Of a DNA stretch of 64,000 nt, positions 46,057-57,091 are shown piece after piece. Origin of the DNA: Astragalus membranaceus (lineage: Eukaryota > Streptophyta > Magnoliopsida > Fabales > Fabaceae); contig JAZGSX010000023.1 of assembly GCA_039519185.1 (NCBI GenBank), forward strand, positions 310,001 to 374,000, read 5' to 3'. The translations under genes and the position numbers were made by a program. Each line of letters begins with the position of its first letter. The first letter of the stretch is position 1. Under the pieces are notes generated by a model. The model ran no database searches. It was not told the origin of the DNA and saw nothing but the letters and a program-made list of their open reading frames with translations.

Positions 46057-47834
46057 ATGGCTGGAAGGAACGATGCTGCTATTGCTGCTGCGTTGGCTGC
46101 TATGGCTCAGGCCGTGGAGGGTCAACAGAATGCTGGTGAGAATGCTGGGTCTCGTAGTTTGGCTACCTTTCAGAGAGATAATCCGCCTACCTTCAAGGGC
46201 AGGTATGATCCCGATGGGGATTTAGCTTGGTTGAAAGAGATGGAGAGGATATTTCGTGTGATGGACTGCACTCCAGCACAGAAGGTCCGTTATGGTACGC
46301 ATATGCTGGCAGAGGAGGCTGATGACGGGTGGTTAGAAGTTAGGCAGAGATTGGAGACTGTAAATGAGGAGATCACTTGGGATGTGTTCCGCAGGGAGTT
46401 TATGAGAAAATATTATCCGGAGGATGTCCGAGGTAAGAAAAAGATTGAGTTCCTTGAGCTGAAACAAGGGAATATGTCCGTGACTGAGTATGCTGCTAAG
46501 TTCGTGGAATTAGCAAAGTTTTACCCGCACTACAATGAGGCTACTGCTGAGTTTTCCAAGTGCATTAAGTTTGAGAATGGACTGCGTCCTGAGATTAAGA
46601 AGGCGATTGGTTACCAGAAGATCCGTGTTTTCTCCGACTTGATTGATAGCTGCAGAATTTATGAGGAAGACAACAATGCTCACTACAAGATTATGAATGA
46701 GAAGAGGAGCAAATTTCAAAGTCGCGGTAAGCCGTATGATGTTCCTGCTGGTAAGGGTAAACAGAAAGCTGCTGTTGGCAAGAAGACTAGTGGATGAGAT
46801 GCTCCTGCTAGCATTGTGTGTTACAAATGTGGCAAAGCTGGTCACAAGAGTAACGTGTGCAAAGCTGAAGTGAAGAAGTGTTACCGTTGTGGTAAGGAGG
46901 GTCATGTGGTGGCTGAGTGTGAGCGTAAGGAGGTGGTCTACTACAACTGTGGTGAAGGAGGGCACATTAGTACTCAGTGTCCGAAGCCGAAGAAAGAAAG
47001 GTCCAGTGGAAAAGTGTTCGCTTTAGCAGGTGAAGAGCCTACTGAAGATGATGGACTTATTAGAGGTACGTGCTTCATTAATGGTACCCCTTTAAAATCT
47101 ATTGTTGATACTGGTGCTACTCATTGCTTTATTGCTGCTGATTGTTGTAAGAAATTGGGTCTTGTATTGTCTGCTATGAATGGAGAGATGGTTGTCGACA
47201 CTCCAGCTAAGGGGTCGGTAACTACTTCTCTGGTGTGTTCTCAGTGTCCCTTATCGATCTTCGACGGAGACTTTGTTGTGGATTTTGTTTGTTTGCCGTT
47301 GAGCGGATTGGATGTAATCTTGGGTATGAACTGGTTAGAGCATAACCATGTCCATATTAATTGTCGTAGCAAGTCGGTGAGTTTTGGAGGAGAGGAGTCT
47401 GGTCTGATATCCGCTAGTCAGTTGCGGAAGTTGATGAAGGAAGGAGTTCAGTTATTCTCGCTGATGGCATCATTGTCTGTTGAGAATCAAGCTATCATTG
47501 AAGAGTTGCAGGTGGTGCGCGAGTTTCCTGATGTTTTCCCTGATGAGATTCCAAGTGTACTGCCAGAGAGGGAAGTTGAATTCTCTATCGATCTTGTACC
47601 TGGTACCAAGCCTGTTTCTATGGCACCGTACAGGATGTCCGCATCTGAATTGTCTGAGTTGAAGAAGCAACTTGAGGATCTGCTCGAGAAGAAGTTTGTC
47701 AGACCGAGTGTATCGCCGTGGGTAGCTCCTGTATTGTTAGTGAAGAAGAATGATGGTAGTAGGAGACTCTGTGTGGATTATCGGCAGTTGAATAAGGTGA
47801 CAATTAAGAACAAGTATCCACTTCTGAGGATAGA
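46057..47834 (+). pseudogene. Gag - protease - partial RT, truncated and interrupted
   Basis: It begins MAGRNDAAIAAAL (46057) with the full Gag. A TGA at 46795-46797 stands where the relative has a Gly codon; reading continues in the same frame to the truncation. Three zinc-knuckle sites follow (46816-46980), but the third has lost its first Cys (Y-Y-N-C instead of C-Y-N-C). The protease reads D-T-G-A-T-H near 47110. RT runs to LNKVTIKNKYPLLRID and is cut by the fold-back before the catalytic box. It cannot make a working polymerase; Gag alone could still be expressed up to the stop. Confidence 0.92.
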
Positions 47835-47835
47835 T

Positions 47836-48154
47836 GTAACATCCTGGGCCATTTTCTTACTTAGTAGGCTACCCAGCGATGCACTCATGATCTTCTCTAC
47901 CCCTCATGTAGAGTTTTTGCCTTCCGTGGGAATCGAACCATGTACCCTGAGGCTTAGGTACATGCTCAATGCATTCCCACTACCAATTGAGCTAGTAGTT
48001 CAATTGGTAGTGGAAATGCATTGAGCATGTACCTAAGCCTCAGGGTACATGGTTCGATTCCCACGGAAGGCAAAAACTCTACATGGGGGGTAGAGAAGAT
48101 CATGAGTGCATCGTTGGGTAGCCTACTAAGTAAGAAAAGGGTCCAGGATGTTAC
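47836..48154. repeat. Fold-back element with tRNA-like (pol III box) arms
   Basis: Two arms of 159 bp (47836-47994 and 47996-48154) are inverted copies around a single central G, with about six mismatches. The outer ends are GTAACATCC and GGATGTTAC. Starting at the centre, each arm reads TAGYTCAATTGGTAGTGG (A-box-like) and, about 50 bp on, GGTTCGATTCC (perfect B-box), then CCACGG. That is the layout of a tRNA-derived SINE head without its first acceptor bases. It could be two SINE copies head to head, or a palindromic MITE-like element. It lies exactly at the junction of two oppositely oriented retroelement fragments. Confidence 0.85.
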
Positions 48155-48650
48155 TGTAACACCCAAAATCTACCCGGCAAATTACTAAATAAATCAGAGT
48201 TTCAAAAATCATTTTTGAGTGCTACAATTTTCAACTGAAATTCGCCAACGAAATCATACTTCAAAAATAATTATCTTTCATTCAATAAGCAGCAGAAAAT
48301 AAAGGGGTTTCCAACTTTGACAACAATAACTTCAAAAATGGTTCACAGCGGAATAATCGAACAACCATAACTCCAGTTCAATAAAATAACAACATCGGAA
48401 TTCATAGCCATAAATAAGCGTTCGCCCATCCCCAAGTGTTACATATCAGAGCGACACGACCCGGCTCGATTACATGAAGGTGAACTGCCTTCATTCCCGG
48501 TTACCTGCACGTTACCAACATAGGGGTAACATTCAAACAGCAGGGTGAGTCTCTAACAGCATAAAAGCATATATGATAGATAATATACTAGAGAATAGGC
48601 AACTATAACTACCATTGCACATCAACAGTCATAAGTACAACTATCCCGGA

Positions 48651-48798
48651 GCAACACCAACAAGTAACAACATAAGCAAAACGACGAGCAACACCAACAA
48701 GTAACAACATAAGCAAAACGACGAGCAACACCAACAAGTAACAACATAAGCAAAACGACAAGCAACACCAACAAGTAACAACATAAGCAAAACGACAA
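48651..48798 (-). repeat. 37-bp tandem repeat in the LTR (4 copies)
   Basis: Units start at 48651, 48688, 48725 and 48762. Each reads GCAACACCAACAAGTAACAA plus CATAAGCAAAACGACGA, with one G/A variant. Confidence 0.93.
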
Positions 48799-49339
48799 GC
48801 AACGACACCATGGGTACAACGTGTATGTATGAAATGCAACCCACACCGACGGGTATATGCATGTGGTACCAATCAACGTAAATAGCCTTTGTGGCTTCAT
48901 CATCAACACTGAGCAAAGCTCTATGGCCGAAGCCTATATCAACGTAATAATGCATTATTCCATGCATGAGACACCGTGTACAACGCATCGGAACAATCAA
49001 CAACATAATCATGCTATGCACAACAACGTCAACAACATCATCATTGGTCATATTCGACCCAACCACATCATCATCGAGTTTTGGTCATATTTGACCCAGC
49101 AACAACAACAACAACAAGATTTAGTCACATTGACTCAACAACAAGAACAGCAAATTTAGTCTTATTAGACACAACAAAACATCACAACACTGAGGTAGAA
49201 CAAAGTGGCGCCTAGGAAACAACACCAACAACACAGACACAACACATTGGCGCCCAACAGCACATAAAAGGGCGCCTGAGGCAAACTGCGCCACCCTGGG
49301 CGCCAAACAGACATCATGTGGCGTCATACAGCAACACAA

Positions 49340-49617
49340 ACCTAAACACAAACTAAGACACAAACTGCAACACAGTCACAAACTAAGACACAAACAGTAA
49401 CACAGTCCTAGACACAAACTAAGACACAAACAGCAACACAGTCACAAACTAAGACACAAAAACTGGCGCCTGGTGGCAACCTGCGCCACATTCTGGGCAA
49501 CCTGCGCCACTCTGGGCGCAACACAGCAAGCAACCTGGCGCCCTGTGGCAACCTGCGCCACATTCTGGGCAACCTGCGCCACTCTAGGCGCAACACAGCA
49601 AGCAACCTGGCGCACAC
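49340..49617 (-). repeat. Two adjacent minisatellites in the LTR (about 36 bp, then about 78 bp)
   Basis: 49340-49460 repeats CACAAACTAAGACACAAAC with CAGTAACACAGTC spacers. 49465-49617 has two units of about 78 bp with CTGGCGCC, CCTGCGCCACATTCTGGGCA and CTGCGCCACTCTGGGCGC, again rich in GCGCC/GGCGC. Confidence 0.82.
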
Positions 49618-50953
49618 AGGGCAGCAACATGGCGTCCTGGCGCAACACAGCACTAGTGCAGAATTTCCTACAGCAGTGCACCTACTTCGGAGAATTAATT
49701 AAAATAGCAAACGATATCGGATTTTAACAAAAGACCACTCATTGGGAAGCTCTCTGAGTGTAGTTTCTGCCTATGATTTTCATTTTTCAAAATAAGTATC
49801 CAGTTGGTACAGTTTTTCAAAACACTACACTGAGGTACCAAAATCGGACAGAATTCTTTACCCAACATGCAACTAAATTTTCTTTCTCATTTCTTAATGA
49901 AGTTTCGTGAAATCAGTGCCTATTTCGTGGAGAATTAAGTCTACTTTCCAATGAAACAAGACTCATTCAAATCGGAGTTCGATTGAGAACACAAAATCTA
50001 CGAAAACCGAACCTACTCACAGTTTGATTCCAGAATTTTGACCTAACCTTGGAGACTCATAACTTGAGCTACACAACTCCAAATTGAACGGAACCAGTGC
50101 CAAAACGACCGGCTTTAAGTCTATTTTCAAAAACAATCAGCCACATAATTTTTGGATCAACCGAACAGTACCAGTTTTAGAAGGACCGAAACAGTGTCCA
50201 GAAACGCACAAAAGACCATAAGCAAGTAAAACTCATTATGATCAATCACCAAATACCAATCTCCACATCACATACTTATACATTTTTTCAAACATCTAAC
50301 ATGCATTCTAAACATCTCTTACACATTCTATCAAACACCTAGCATGCAACATTTTACCATCTATTCACTCAAGGCCATCAACACTCAAAACAACACCAAC
50401 AACATACATATAATTTCATAATTCATTCATGCATATTATCAAACAACTCCTAGGCATCATAGGTTCTACCCTCCTATATACTACCCATCATATAACCATT
50501 TATACTATGAGACTCCCCTTACCTTAAGAATTGTTGGAGATGAGAAACCCTTCCACGAATCACCAAAACGCAGCAACAAGCTCTTCTCTTCTCTCTTGCG
50601 ATTTTCTTCTCTTTTCCTTCTCTCCCTTGCAAGCTCGCGCCGTACCCCTCTCTCTTCTCCTCTCCCTATTCGCAATTTCTTTCTTTCTTTTTCCTCTCCA
50701 AAAATGCGTAATGCTCAAACCCCTCACCACACTCCCCTATTCGACTTACTCACTAAAATCATGGGCTTTCTATTAGCCCAATTCGACTTAATCGTGGCCC
50801 TTTACTCTACCACTCCTCATTTTACTATTCCTAGCCCCAACAATAAGTCCTCATATTTTAATAAATAATAAATAGTAATTATATTATTATTTCTACCACC
50901 TAAATCTAATTTAATTAATTAAATAATTTAATCTATTATTTTGGGATGTTACA

Positions 50954-51405
50954 ACTCTCCCCCACTTAAAGGAATTTCGTCCTCGAAATTTTTACTACCG
51001 ACGCGAACGCTCTTCCACTATCCAATTAACGTCGCCTCAACAATTAGCGATCTAACCTGCTGCGCTACTCTGATAAACCGACTTGTAGATATAAGTATTA
51101 CTTGCGTTCTACCTCACTCATCTATCTCTACGGTGCCTCATAGTTTCACTACCACGTCACGACAAGGTTCACAGAGTTCATAACAGTTGCAAAACAAGCC
51201 ACATAATCAACAACACGACAACAACGGCAACAACATCAACAAGCAACAACGATAACATCAACAACTAACTTTGCCACTCAGGGGACATTAACAACGACAA
51301 AACCACAACATCGGCCATAGGCCTACAGCACAAAATCCATCAAAACATTTCGGGCCATTCAGTGGTACCCTTCAACAAAACAACGTGGGCCATATCGGCG
51401 CTACC
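50954..51405 (-). mobile_element. 3' internal remnant of the minus-strand element
   Basis: On the minus strand it ends CGAGGACGAAATTCC...AAGTGGGGGAGAGT before TGTAACATCC, the usual end of Tekay internal regions. Further in, no pol coding is readable; there are GTTGTTGAT-rich stretches and a GGCCTATGGCCGATG motif like the LTR minisatellites. It is cut by the LTR at 51406. Confidence 0.7.
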
Positions 51406-54335
51406 TGTAACACCCCATTTTCATTTAAATGCTTATTTAATTATTTGTGTGATTCATTTGATTAGATTTATTTGGTAGACTTAATTAAATAGAGATTAAG
51501 TGGTAAAAATAATAATAGAATTAATTATTATTACATGATTAGAATTGTGTGTTAAAAATAATAATAAAATAGACGTGTGGTATTGTGTGTGGGTTGGTCC
51601 ATAGAGGGGTTAGAAAATAATTAAGTGAGGTGAATAAGCCCACCATGGTATTCAAATTAGTTAGTAAGAAGAAAAAGCCCAAAGGAGTGGTAAGTCATGA
51701 TAAGGGTTTAGTGATTAGGGTTTCATTGAAGATTAGCGCATTTTTAGAAAAAAAAAAGAAAAGAAGAGAAACGACTTGGAGAGTGAGGAGCGACTGAACA
51801 TAGGGCAAGAGAGAAAGGAGAAGAAAACGTGAGTTCCAAGCAAGGCAAGGAGGGGAAGGGCAAGCTAGAATTTCGTGGCATTCCTAAGGCTAGAGTTTCG
51901 AATTCTTCTAAAAGGTAAGGGTGGGATTTAATTCAATATAAGGGTTTATGAGGGATCTACATGTGGGGTTTTAGGGTGTCTTGAGCCCCATATTGTTGTC
52001 TTGAAAAATTGCATGCCCTATGATTGTGTGCCTTGTTGAGTAATTTGATGTATGCTTGATTTCCTCACATTATTATGCCTATATGTTATGTTGTTATGCT
52101 CATAATAATAATTGTTGCCATATGATGATTTGTTGTTGAGAATTTATGATTTTGCATGTCAAGTGTTTGAGCAATGATTTTGATGATGTTTTGATTGATA
52201 ATAATTGGAGATGACCATGATAATTAGATGATCATGTTGGTGATTGATTTTGGTGTTATATGATTGCATACATGCTGTTTGTGTTATGGATTTTGGTGAT
52301 TAAACCTGGTAAAATTCAAAAGAGTGGTTCCTAGGCGCCTTAGGCACCAATGTTGAGAAATTTGTGTTGCAGATTTTGGGGTCCCTATCCATGGGCACCG
52401 TGCCCTTTTTATTTTGGTATGCTGTTGTTGCTGTTTTAACACTTGGTTTTCCCCTAGAAACCATTCCTTGCGAAATTTTGTTGGTTTTGGCGCTGCCCCT
52501 GTAGGCGCCTTCCTGGGCGCCAGGTTCGCTGTGGCTGGGCGCCAGTTTCTGCGCCATGTTGCCTATCTTGTTTTCTGTTGCAGATTTTGGTTCCCTATGC
52601 CTAGGCGCCAAGCCATTTGTGTTTCCCTTGATGTTTTAGCCTCTGTCTTGGTGTGGAATACCTTGCCTAATTATACTAAGTTGTTCCAGTATGGCTCCAT
52701 GTTGTTCCAGTGCTATTTGGGAAGGCGCCCTAGGCGCCCATGCACATGTTCCCCTTGCTTGTGTCGCTGGTTCTGGCGCCCCATGCGCCCAGAACTTGTT
52801 GTTATATCGTATGTTGTGGGTTGGACCTTGCCCCTGGCACTTTGTGCACTGTTGTGACATTTTAGTGGGTGCCCTATCCCTGGGCGCCAAATCCTGTGCT
52901 GTGTTGCCATTCTGTGTTGTGTTGCTGTCTTCGGATCCCTACCCATGGGCGCCAAGCCCTATTCTGTTCCTCTTGGTGTTTTGGTCCGTGCCTTTGCTGG
53001 ATGCCTTGCCTAATCATAGAGTCATTCCATTCTTGCTCCTGTGCGAATTGTTCACTTTGGCGAAAATTTGGTTGGATCCCCTTCGCTGGGCGCCAAATCC
53101 TGCGCCAGTGCCTGCGCCAGTTTCCTGCGCCTGGATCCCTGTTGCTGGGCGCCATTTTCATGATGTCTTAGTTTTTCTCCTAAACTGTTTTCGAAATAAC
53201 TTTTGACTCGGGAGTCCGATTGAAGCGTTTCAAAATGTTTTGGAAAGCTTATCCAGGTGCCTAACTGGATACTCTAATTTTAAGGTATTCTGAACTATTT
53301 CTCTAACATTGTTCCCTGGAGTTGTTTTGGTGTCCGGGATGCCCTTGAGGCGTCTCCGGTGTCTTTTTCAAAAAGTGGTCGTCAACCCTAATTGTTTTGG
53401 AAAAGTGTTGTGGTTGAGAGCTGTTAATTGCTGAAGATTTTTTGTTGTTTGTGTTGTCGTGGGTACCGCCGATTGGCCCACACCTTTGAGCTGTTTTGTT
53501 GTGACGGCCGTTGGCCAGCGTTGTTCGATGTCGTAGGCCTATGGCCAGCGTTGTCTATATTTTAGGCCCTTCGACCAGTGATGTGATTTAGGCCTATGGC
53601 CAATGACGTTGATGTGTGATTGTTTGACTGTTGTGCATACATCATTGAGTCGCATGCATACCATGAACATTAGGCCTTGTGCCAGCGACGAGAAAATTAG
53701 GCCTTTGGCCAGCGACGATATTTTAGGCCCTTGTGCCAGTGACGAAAATTAGGCCTTTGGCCAGTGACGTAGGTTGGTACCACATGCATGTGCATTGCTT
53801 GAGTCTCATATCGCATTCACTAATTGAATGAAGTAGTTTGGCCATTGTGATGTGTTGTTAAAGTGAGGTGTTATTGTGAAAGTGACGTGTTAATGTATAC
53901 TTAGCTGTTATTAACTGTTAAGAGTGATGTTGCTTGCTGTGATTAATTGATGTCTTGAGCTTTGTATGTGGTCTTTCATACACTTCTTATATTGTATGGA
54001 ATCTCACCCCTTTTTGGTGGTTGTTACTTTATAGGTGAGCCCGAGTGAAGATTGTAGTCTTCCTTTTGCCTGGTGTCGTCTGCTCTGATAGGTAGCACTT
54101 GGGGAAGGGTCGATTACGGTTTTTTTATTATATTTTGGTTGATGTTGAATCTTTTAGTAATTGGTGCACTTTGCACTTTGTCGGTTGTTGATGTTTTTAA
54201 CGATGTTGAATAGTTCCTCTGCATTTTTTGAGAAAACAACGAGGTTTTGTTTTACGTTGAAAAATGCGACACTCTTTTGGCGCGAAAAACTCCGATAAAT
54301 TATGAATAAACGATGGGTGAAATAAGGGTGTTACA
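51406..54335 (+). mobile_element. LTR of a plus-strand Tekay-like element
   Basis: 2930 bp, TGTAACACCCC...AGGGTGTTACA. It has GGCGCC motifs (52330-53155), the TTTTGACTCGG module (53201), a GGCC minisatellite (53495-53770) and CTCTGATAGGTAGCAC (about 54072). Its 3' end is close to the partial LTR at 1-1419. A primer site follows, so it is a 5' LTR; the rest of that element is replaced by the LTR at 54361. Confidence 0.9.
53495..53770 (+). repeat. Degenerate 26-33-bp minisatellite in the LTR
   Basis: About eight variants of TTAGGCCTTTGGCCAGCGACG, some with an inserted CCTTGTGCCAG form. The palindrome GGCC or AGGCCT is in most units. Confidence 0.82.
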
Positions 54336-54360
54336 TTAGTGGTATCAGAACAATGGTTGG
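54336..54360 (+). promoter_or_regulatory. Primer site stub (variant initiator-Met type)
   Basis: TGGTATCAGAAC at 54340-54351, one base off the usual TGGTATCAGAGC, then nine more bases before another LTR begins at 54361. Confidence 0.8.
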
Positions 54361-55345
54361 TGTAACATCCCCTAATTAGCTAATTAGATTAATTAAATTA
54401 GCAAGAGGTTAAGTTGATTAGTTTGCATTAATTATGTGATGTTTGGAATGAATAAATTATAGTTGTGCATAATTGAAATAATATGTTAAGTTAGTGAGTC
54501 ATGGGATTAGTGTGGTGTTAAGAATAAATTAAGAGAATATTAGAGAGTAGGGGTATTTTGGTCCTTTCACCTCATTAAATGAGGCTTCAGCTGAACCATA
54601 ACACCTAAGGCAGCCCTCATTTCTCCAACTTCAGAATTTTCAGAAAAACAAGAGAGAAGAAGGAAAGAAGGGGCGCGAGGGAGAGGGAGGGAGAAACCCA
54701 AAGCTCTAATGCATGTGTGATCTGGAACCATCACTCTTCCTCATTTTCTCTCCTCTATCCGTTGATACCATTTTCGTTACCTATCCTTTCCCCCAACTCA
54801 GATTTTCGCCATAACCTCACCTTCAAGCTCCAAGCATAGAAATGGAGATATGACCCTTGCATGTCTTTGTTAGAACCCATTACTCAGTACCAAGGCTCAC
54901 TTTCAAGCCACAGTTGCTGTTTGAAGTTGTTTGGGTAGCTAGGATTCGGAATCAGCTGCTGTCCAAGCGATTTGGAGTAGCTAAGTTCGTTGTTGGAGCG
55001 AATTCGAAGAGAGTTCGTGGTTGTCGGAGCGGTTGAGTTCTCGGAGTCTCGGTGTTTGCGTGATTTTCATCACGATAGGTGAGTTCTTTAACTCGCTTAG
55101 GGAATGTGCGTATTTTTGGAGTCTTCACCTTTTCGAAAATCGCTTTTCTAAAAACTGTGACTGTTAATAAAAAGTTATGTGTATGATTGCTGAAATGTGC
55201 TGAATTGAATGGTATATGCATGCTGTACTATATTGCTATAATATATTGTTCTAATGCGTGTTTAAGTTTGGGTCTCGATCGGAAGGGATTTTGGAATCGG
55301 AACGGAATGGAAAAACTCATGAAAAGTCTATTTCTGGAAAACTGA

Positions 55346-55592
55346 TAGAGACGCAAGGATCGTGTGCCTATGAGCACGGGTCGTGCGCCCCCATCTGATG
55401 CTATACGAACTGATTTTTAAAATACACACGGATCGTGCCCCTACACGCACGGGTCGTGTGTATCTTCCTGGAACTTTATTCACAACGCCCGGATCGTGCG
55501 CTTAGTCGCACGGGTCGTGCGTATCTTTCTGGAAAATCTTCTATATATTGTTCAACAACGCACGGGTCGTGCGCCTACACGCACGGGTCGTG
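55346..55592 (+). repeat. CpG-rich inverted-repeat motif array (GCACGGGTCGTGCG)
   Basis: About eight copies of CGCACGGGTCGTGCG or CGGATCGTGCG variants in spaced pairs; sense-strand version of the array in the nested element's LTRs. Confidence 0.9.
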
Positions 55593-55804
55593 TGAGACTT
55601 TGTGACCTTCAAATTCAAAGTACCTTTTGATCCATTCCAAAGGATTCCAATCCTCTTCTAATCCATTCCCCAAGGTTCCCTAACAATGTAAAGGTACCGA
55701 TGGTATGAGATTGAACATGTTCGATAGAAAATTTGTGTATTATGAATAAAATGGAAGACCGCACTTAGAGAACGCGAGAGAGCATATGTCAAGAATAATA
55801 ATAA

Positions 55805-55915
55805 TACACGGTACTTGACTGAAATTATACACAGTACTTGACTGATATTATACACGGTACTTGACTGATATTATACACGGTACTTGACTGATATTATACA
55901 CGGTATTTGACCGAT
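55805..55915 (+). repeat. 23-bp tandem repeat in the LTR (about 5 copies)
   Basis: Units of TACACGGTACTTGACTGATA plus TTA, with small changes. It stops at the LTR recombination point. Confidence 0.88.
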
Positions 55916-56298
55916 ATGGCCAACTATACACTGTTTTTGTTTTCGCGATATCTTTTGATCCGGGAACCCGATTGAGGTGTTCTAAGATGCGTTGAAAAGC
56001 TTATTCAGAGGCCTAACTGAATATTCTATTTTTAAGGTAAAACTGAACTGTTTTGGAGTTGTAAATTGTGTTCGAAAAGCGGTAAATTAGTACCCGAAAG
56101 AGAACTTAATCTTTTCTTAATCGAAACTGAATGTTCGAGTATTGGTATGAGTGTAAACGGACCTTGAGTTCATATGATTGTAGATATATGTTTATATATC
56201 GAGTTGGGTGACGACCCATGTGTAACATACTAGGCAGGGCAGTCATGATCCCTTACCCTAGGCTCCATGCCAATAGGAGAATGTACTATTGGTAGGGG

Positions 56299-56500
56299 GT
56301 TCACCGGGAGTAGCGGTTACGCAGTCGGTGTTATGTTAAATTAATTGTTGTGCGGTTCACCGGGAGTAGCAGTTACGCAGTCGGTGTCGTACTAAGTTAT
56401 AGCAAATTCCCCGGGAGTAGCGGTTACGGAGTCGGTGGAATGCTATGTGTAAAATAACGCGGTTCATCGGGAGTAGCGGTTACGCAGTCGGTGCCGTGTT
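56299..56500 (+). repeat. 50-60-bp repeat with GGGAGTAGCGGTTACGCAGT core (4 copies)
   Basis: Four copies of GGGAGTAGCGGTTACGCAGT plus CGGTG, each followed by a different AT-rich spacer. The same four occur at 62680-62880 in the other LTR. Confidence 0.88.
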
Positions 56501-56959
56501 GAGTTAAAAATGTTTTAAACTAGTACCGAGAGAGCTAGTAGGGGTTACGGTAGAACTCACTGAGATTGTATCTCAATGTTTATATGTTGTTGTTTTACAG
56601 AGACACAGGGGCAGTGGAAATCCAAGAGACACGAGTATGTTGGGCTCGGGCGACTACTGATGACTTAGCGTCTATGCTTAAGTTATTTTTATTTCCCTTT
56701 TGGCTGTCTATGTATAACAACACTATGTCCTCAGTATTAGGTTTTCTTCCGCTTTCTTGTATGATGCTAAATACCATAGTTGCTGACAGTTTATGGTCTG
56801 AGTACCGTATGGTCTTATGTGTGTATAAGACAGTTATGTTATATTTCAGCAAAAATTTTATAGTGGTATTCAGTGTCTGAGCAGGAAATATTATCTCTGA
56901 TGTATGTTTAATGTGCACTTGGGTGTTTTTAACTAATAAAAATACCGGGGTGTTACAGT

Positions 56960-56971
56960 TGGTATCAGAGC
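56960..56971 (+). promoter_or_regulatory. Primer binding site (initiator tRNA-Met type)
   Basis: TGGTATCAGAGC two bases after the LTR end, as in the nested element. Confidence 0.92.
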
Positions 56972-57091
56972 GGTTCGACCTAGTCGGACTTAGCTTTTAG
57001 GGTCTTTGCTTTCTCCAGTCGTGATTTCCTTAGTATGCTATTAGACATTGAGCTTGATCAACTTAATACTTTGTGCATATTTCGCAGAATC

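Larger units (their letters stand above)
43653..47834 (+). mobile_element. Truncated Tekay-type element (LTR, gag, protease, start of RT)
   Basis: It comprises a 5' LTR, primer site and 5' part of gag-pol, ending abruptly in RT at the fold-back (47836). No continuation of this pol is found to the right. The subfamily is close to the 29693-39347 element. Confidence 0.9.
48155..50953 (-). mobile_element. LTR of a minus-strand Tekay-like element
   Basis: 2799 bp, TGTAACACCC...GGGATGTTACA on the plus strand. The minus orientation follows from ACTCTCCCCCACTT at 50954 (complement of a polypurine tract) and TATCAGAGCGACACGACCCG near 48447. It has landmarks of the 43653 LTR in reverse, so the two are related. 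It contains arrays at 48651-48798, about 49340-49460 and 49465-49617. Nothing in it looks like a gene, including the 81- and 90-codon frames near 50531-50868. Confidence 0.88.
54361..56957 (+). mobile_element. 5' LTR, chimeric (nested-family 5' part, 3' part shared with 61246 LTR)
   Basis: The first 1560 bp or so (TGTAACATCCCCTAATTAGC..., CpG-rich array 55346-55592, 23-bp repeats 55805-55915) follow the nested element's LTR. From 55921 (CAACTATACACTG) to the end it matches 62300-63337 at about 99 percent by eye. The TTTTGATCCGGGAACC module (about 55952) is absent at this place in the nested family's LTR. Confidence 0.88.

Noticed and set aside
47925..48070. Functional tRNA genes in the fold-back
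   Set aside because: A and B boxes are present but the acceptor 5' strand is missing, the T-stem pairs poorly and the arms extend far beyond tRNA length. It is a tRNA-derived repeat rather than a tRNA gene.
50531..50868. Two overlapping 80-90-codon frames in the minus-strand LTR
   Set aside because: Pyrimidine-rich LTR sequence with Ser/Leu/Phe-rich translation, on the strand opposite to the element; no family resemblance.
56566..56880. 104-codon frame near the end of the LTR (also at 62946-63260)
   Set aside because: It lies in the LTR 3' region and is hydrophobic only because of T-rich sequence. It recurs in the partner LTR with changes that do not look protein-constrained. I could not support a gene.
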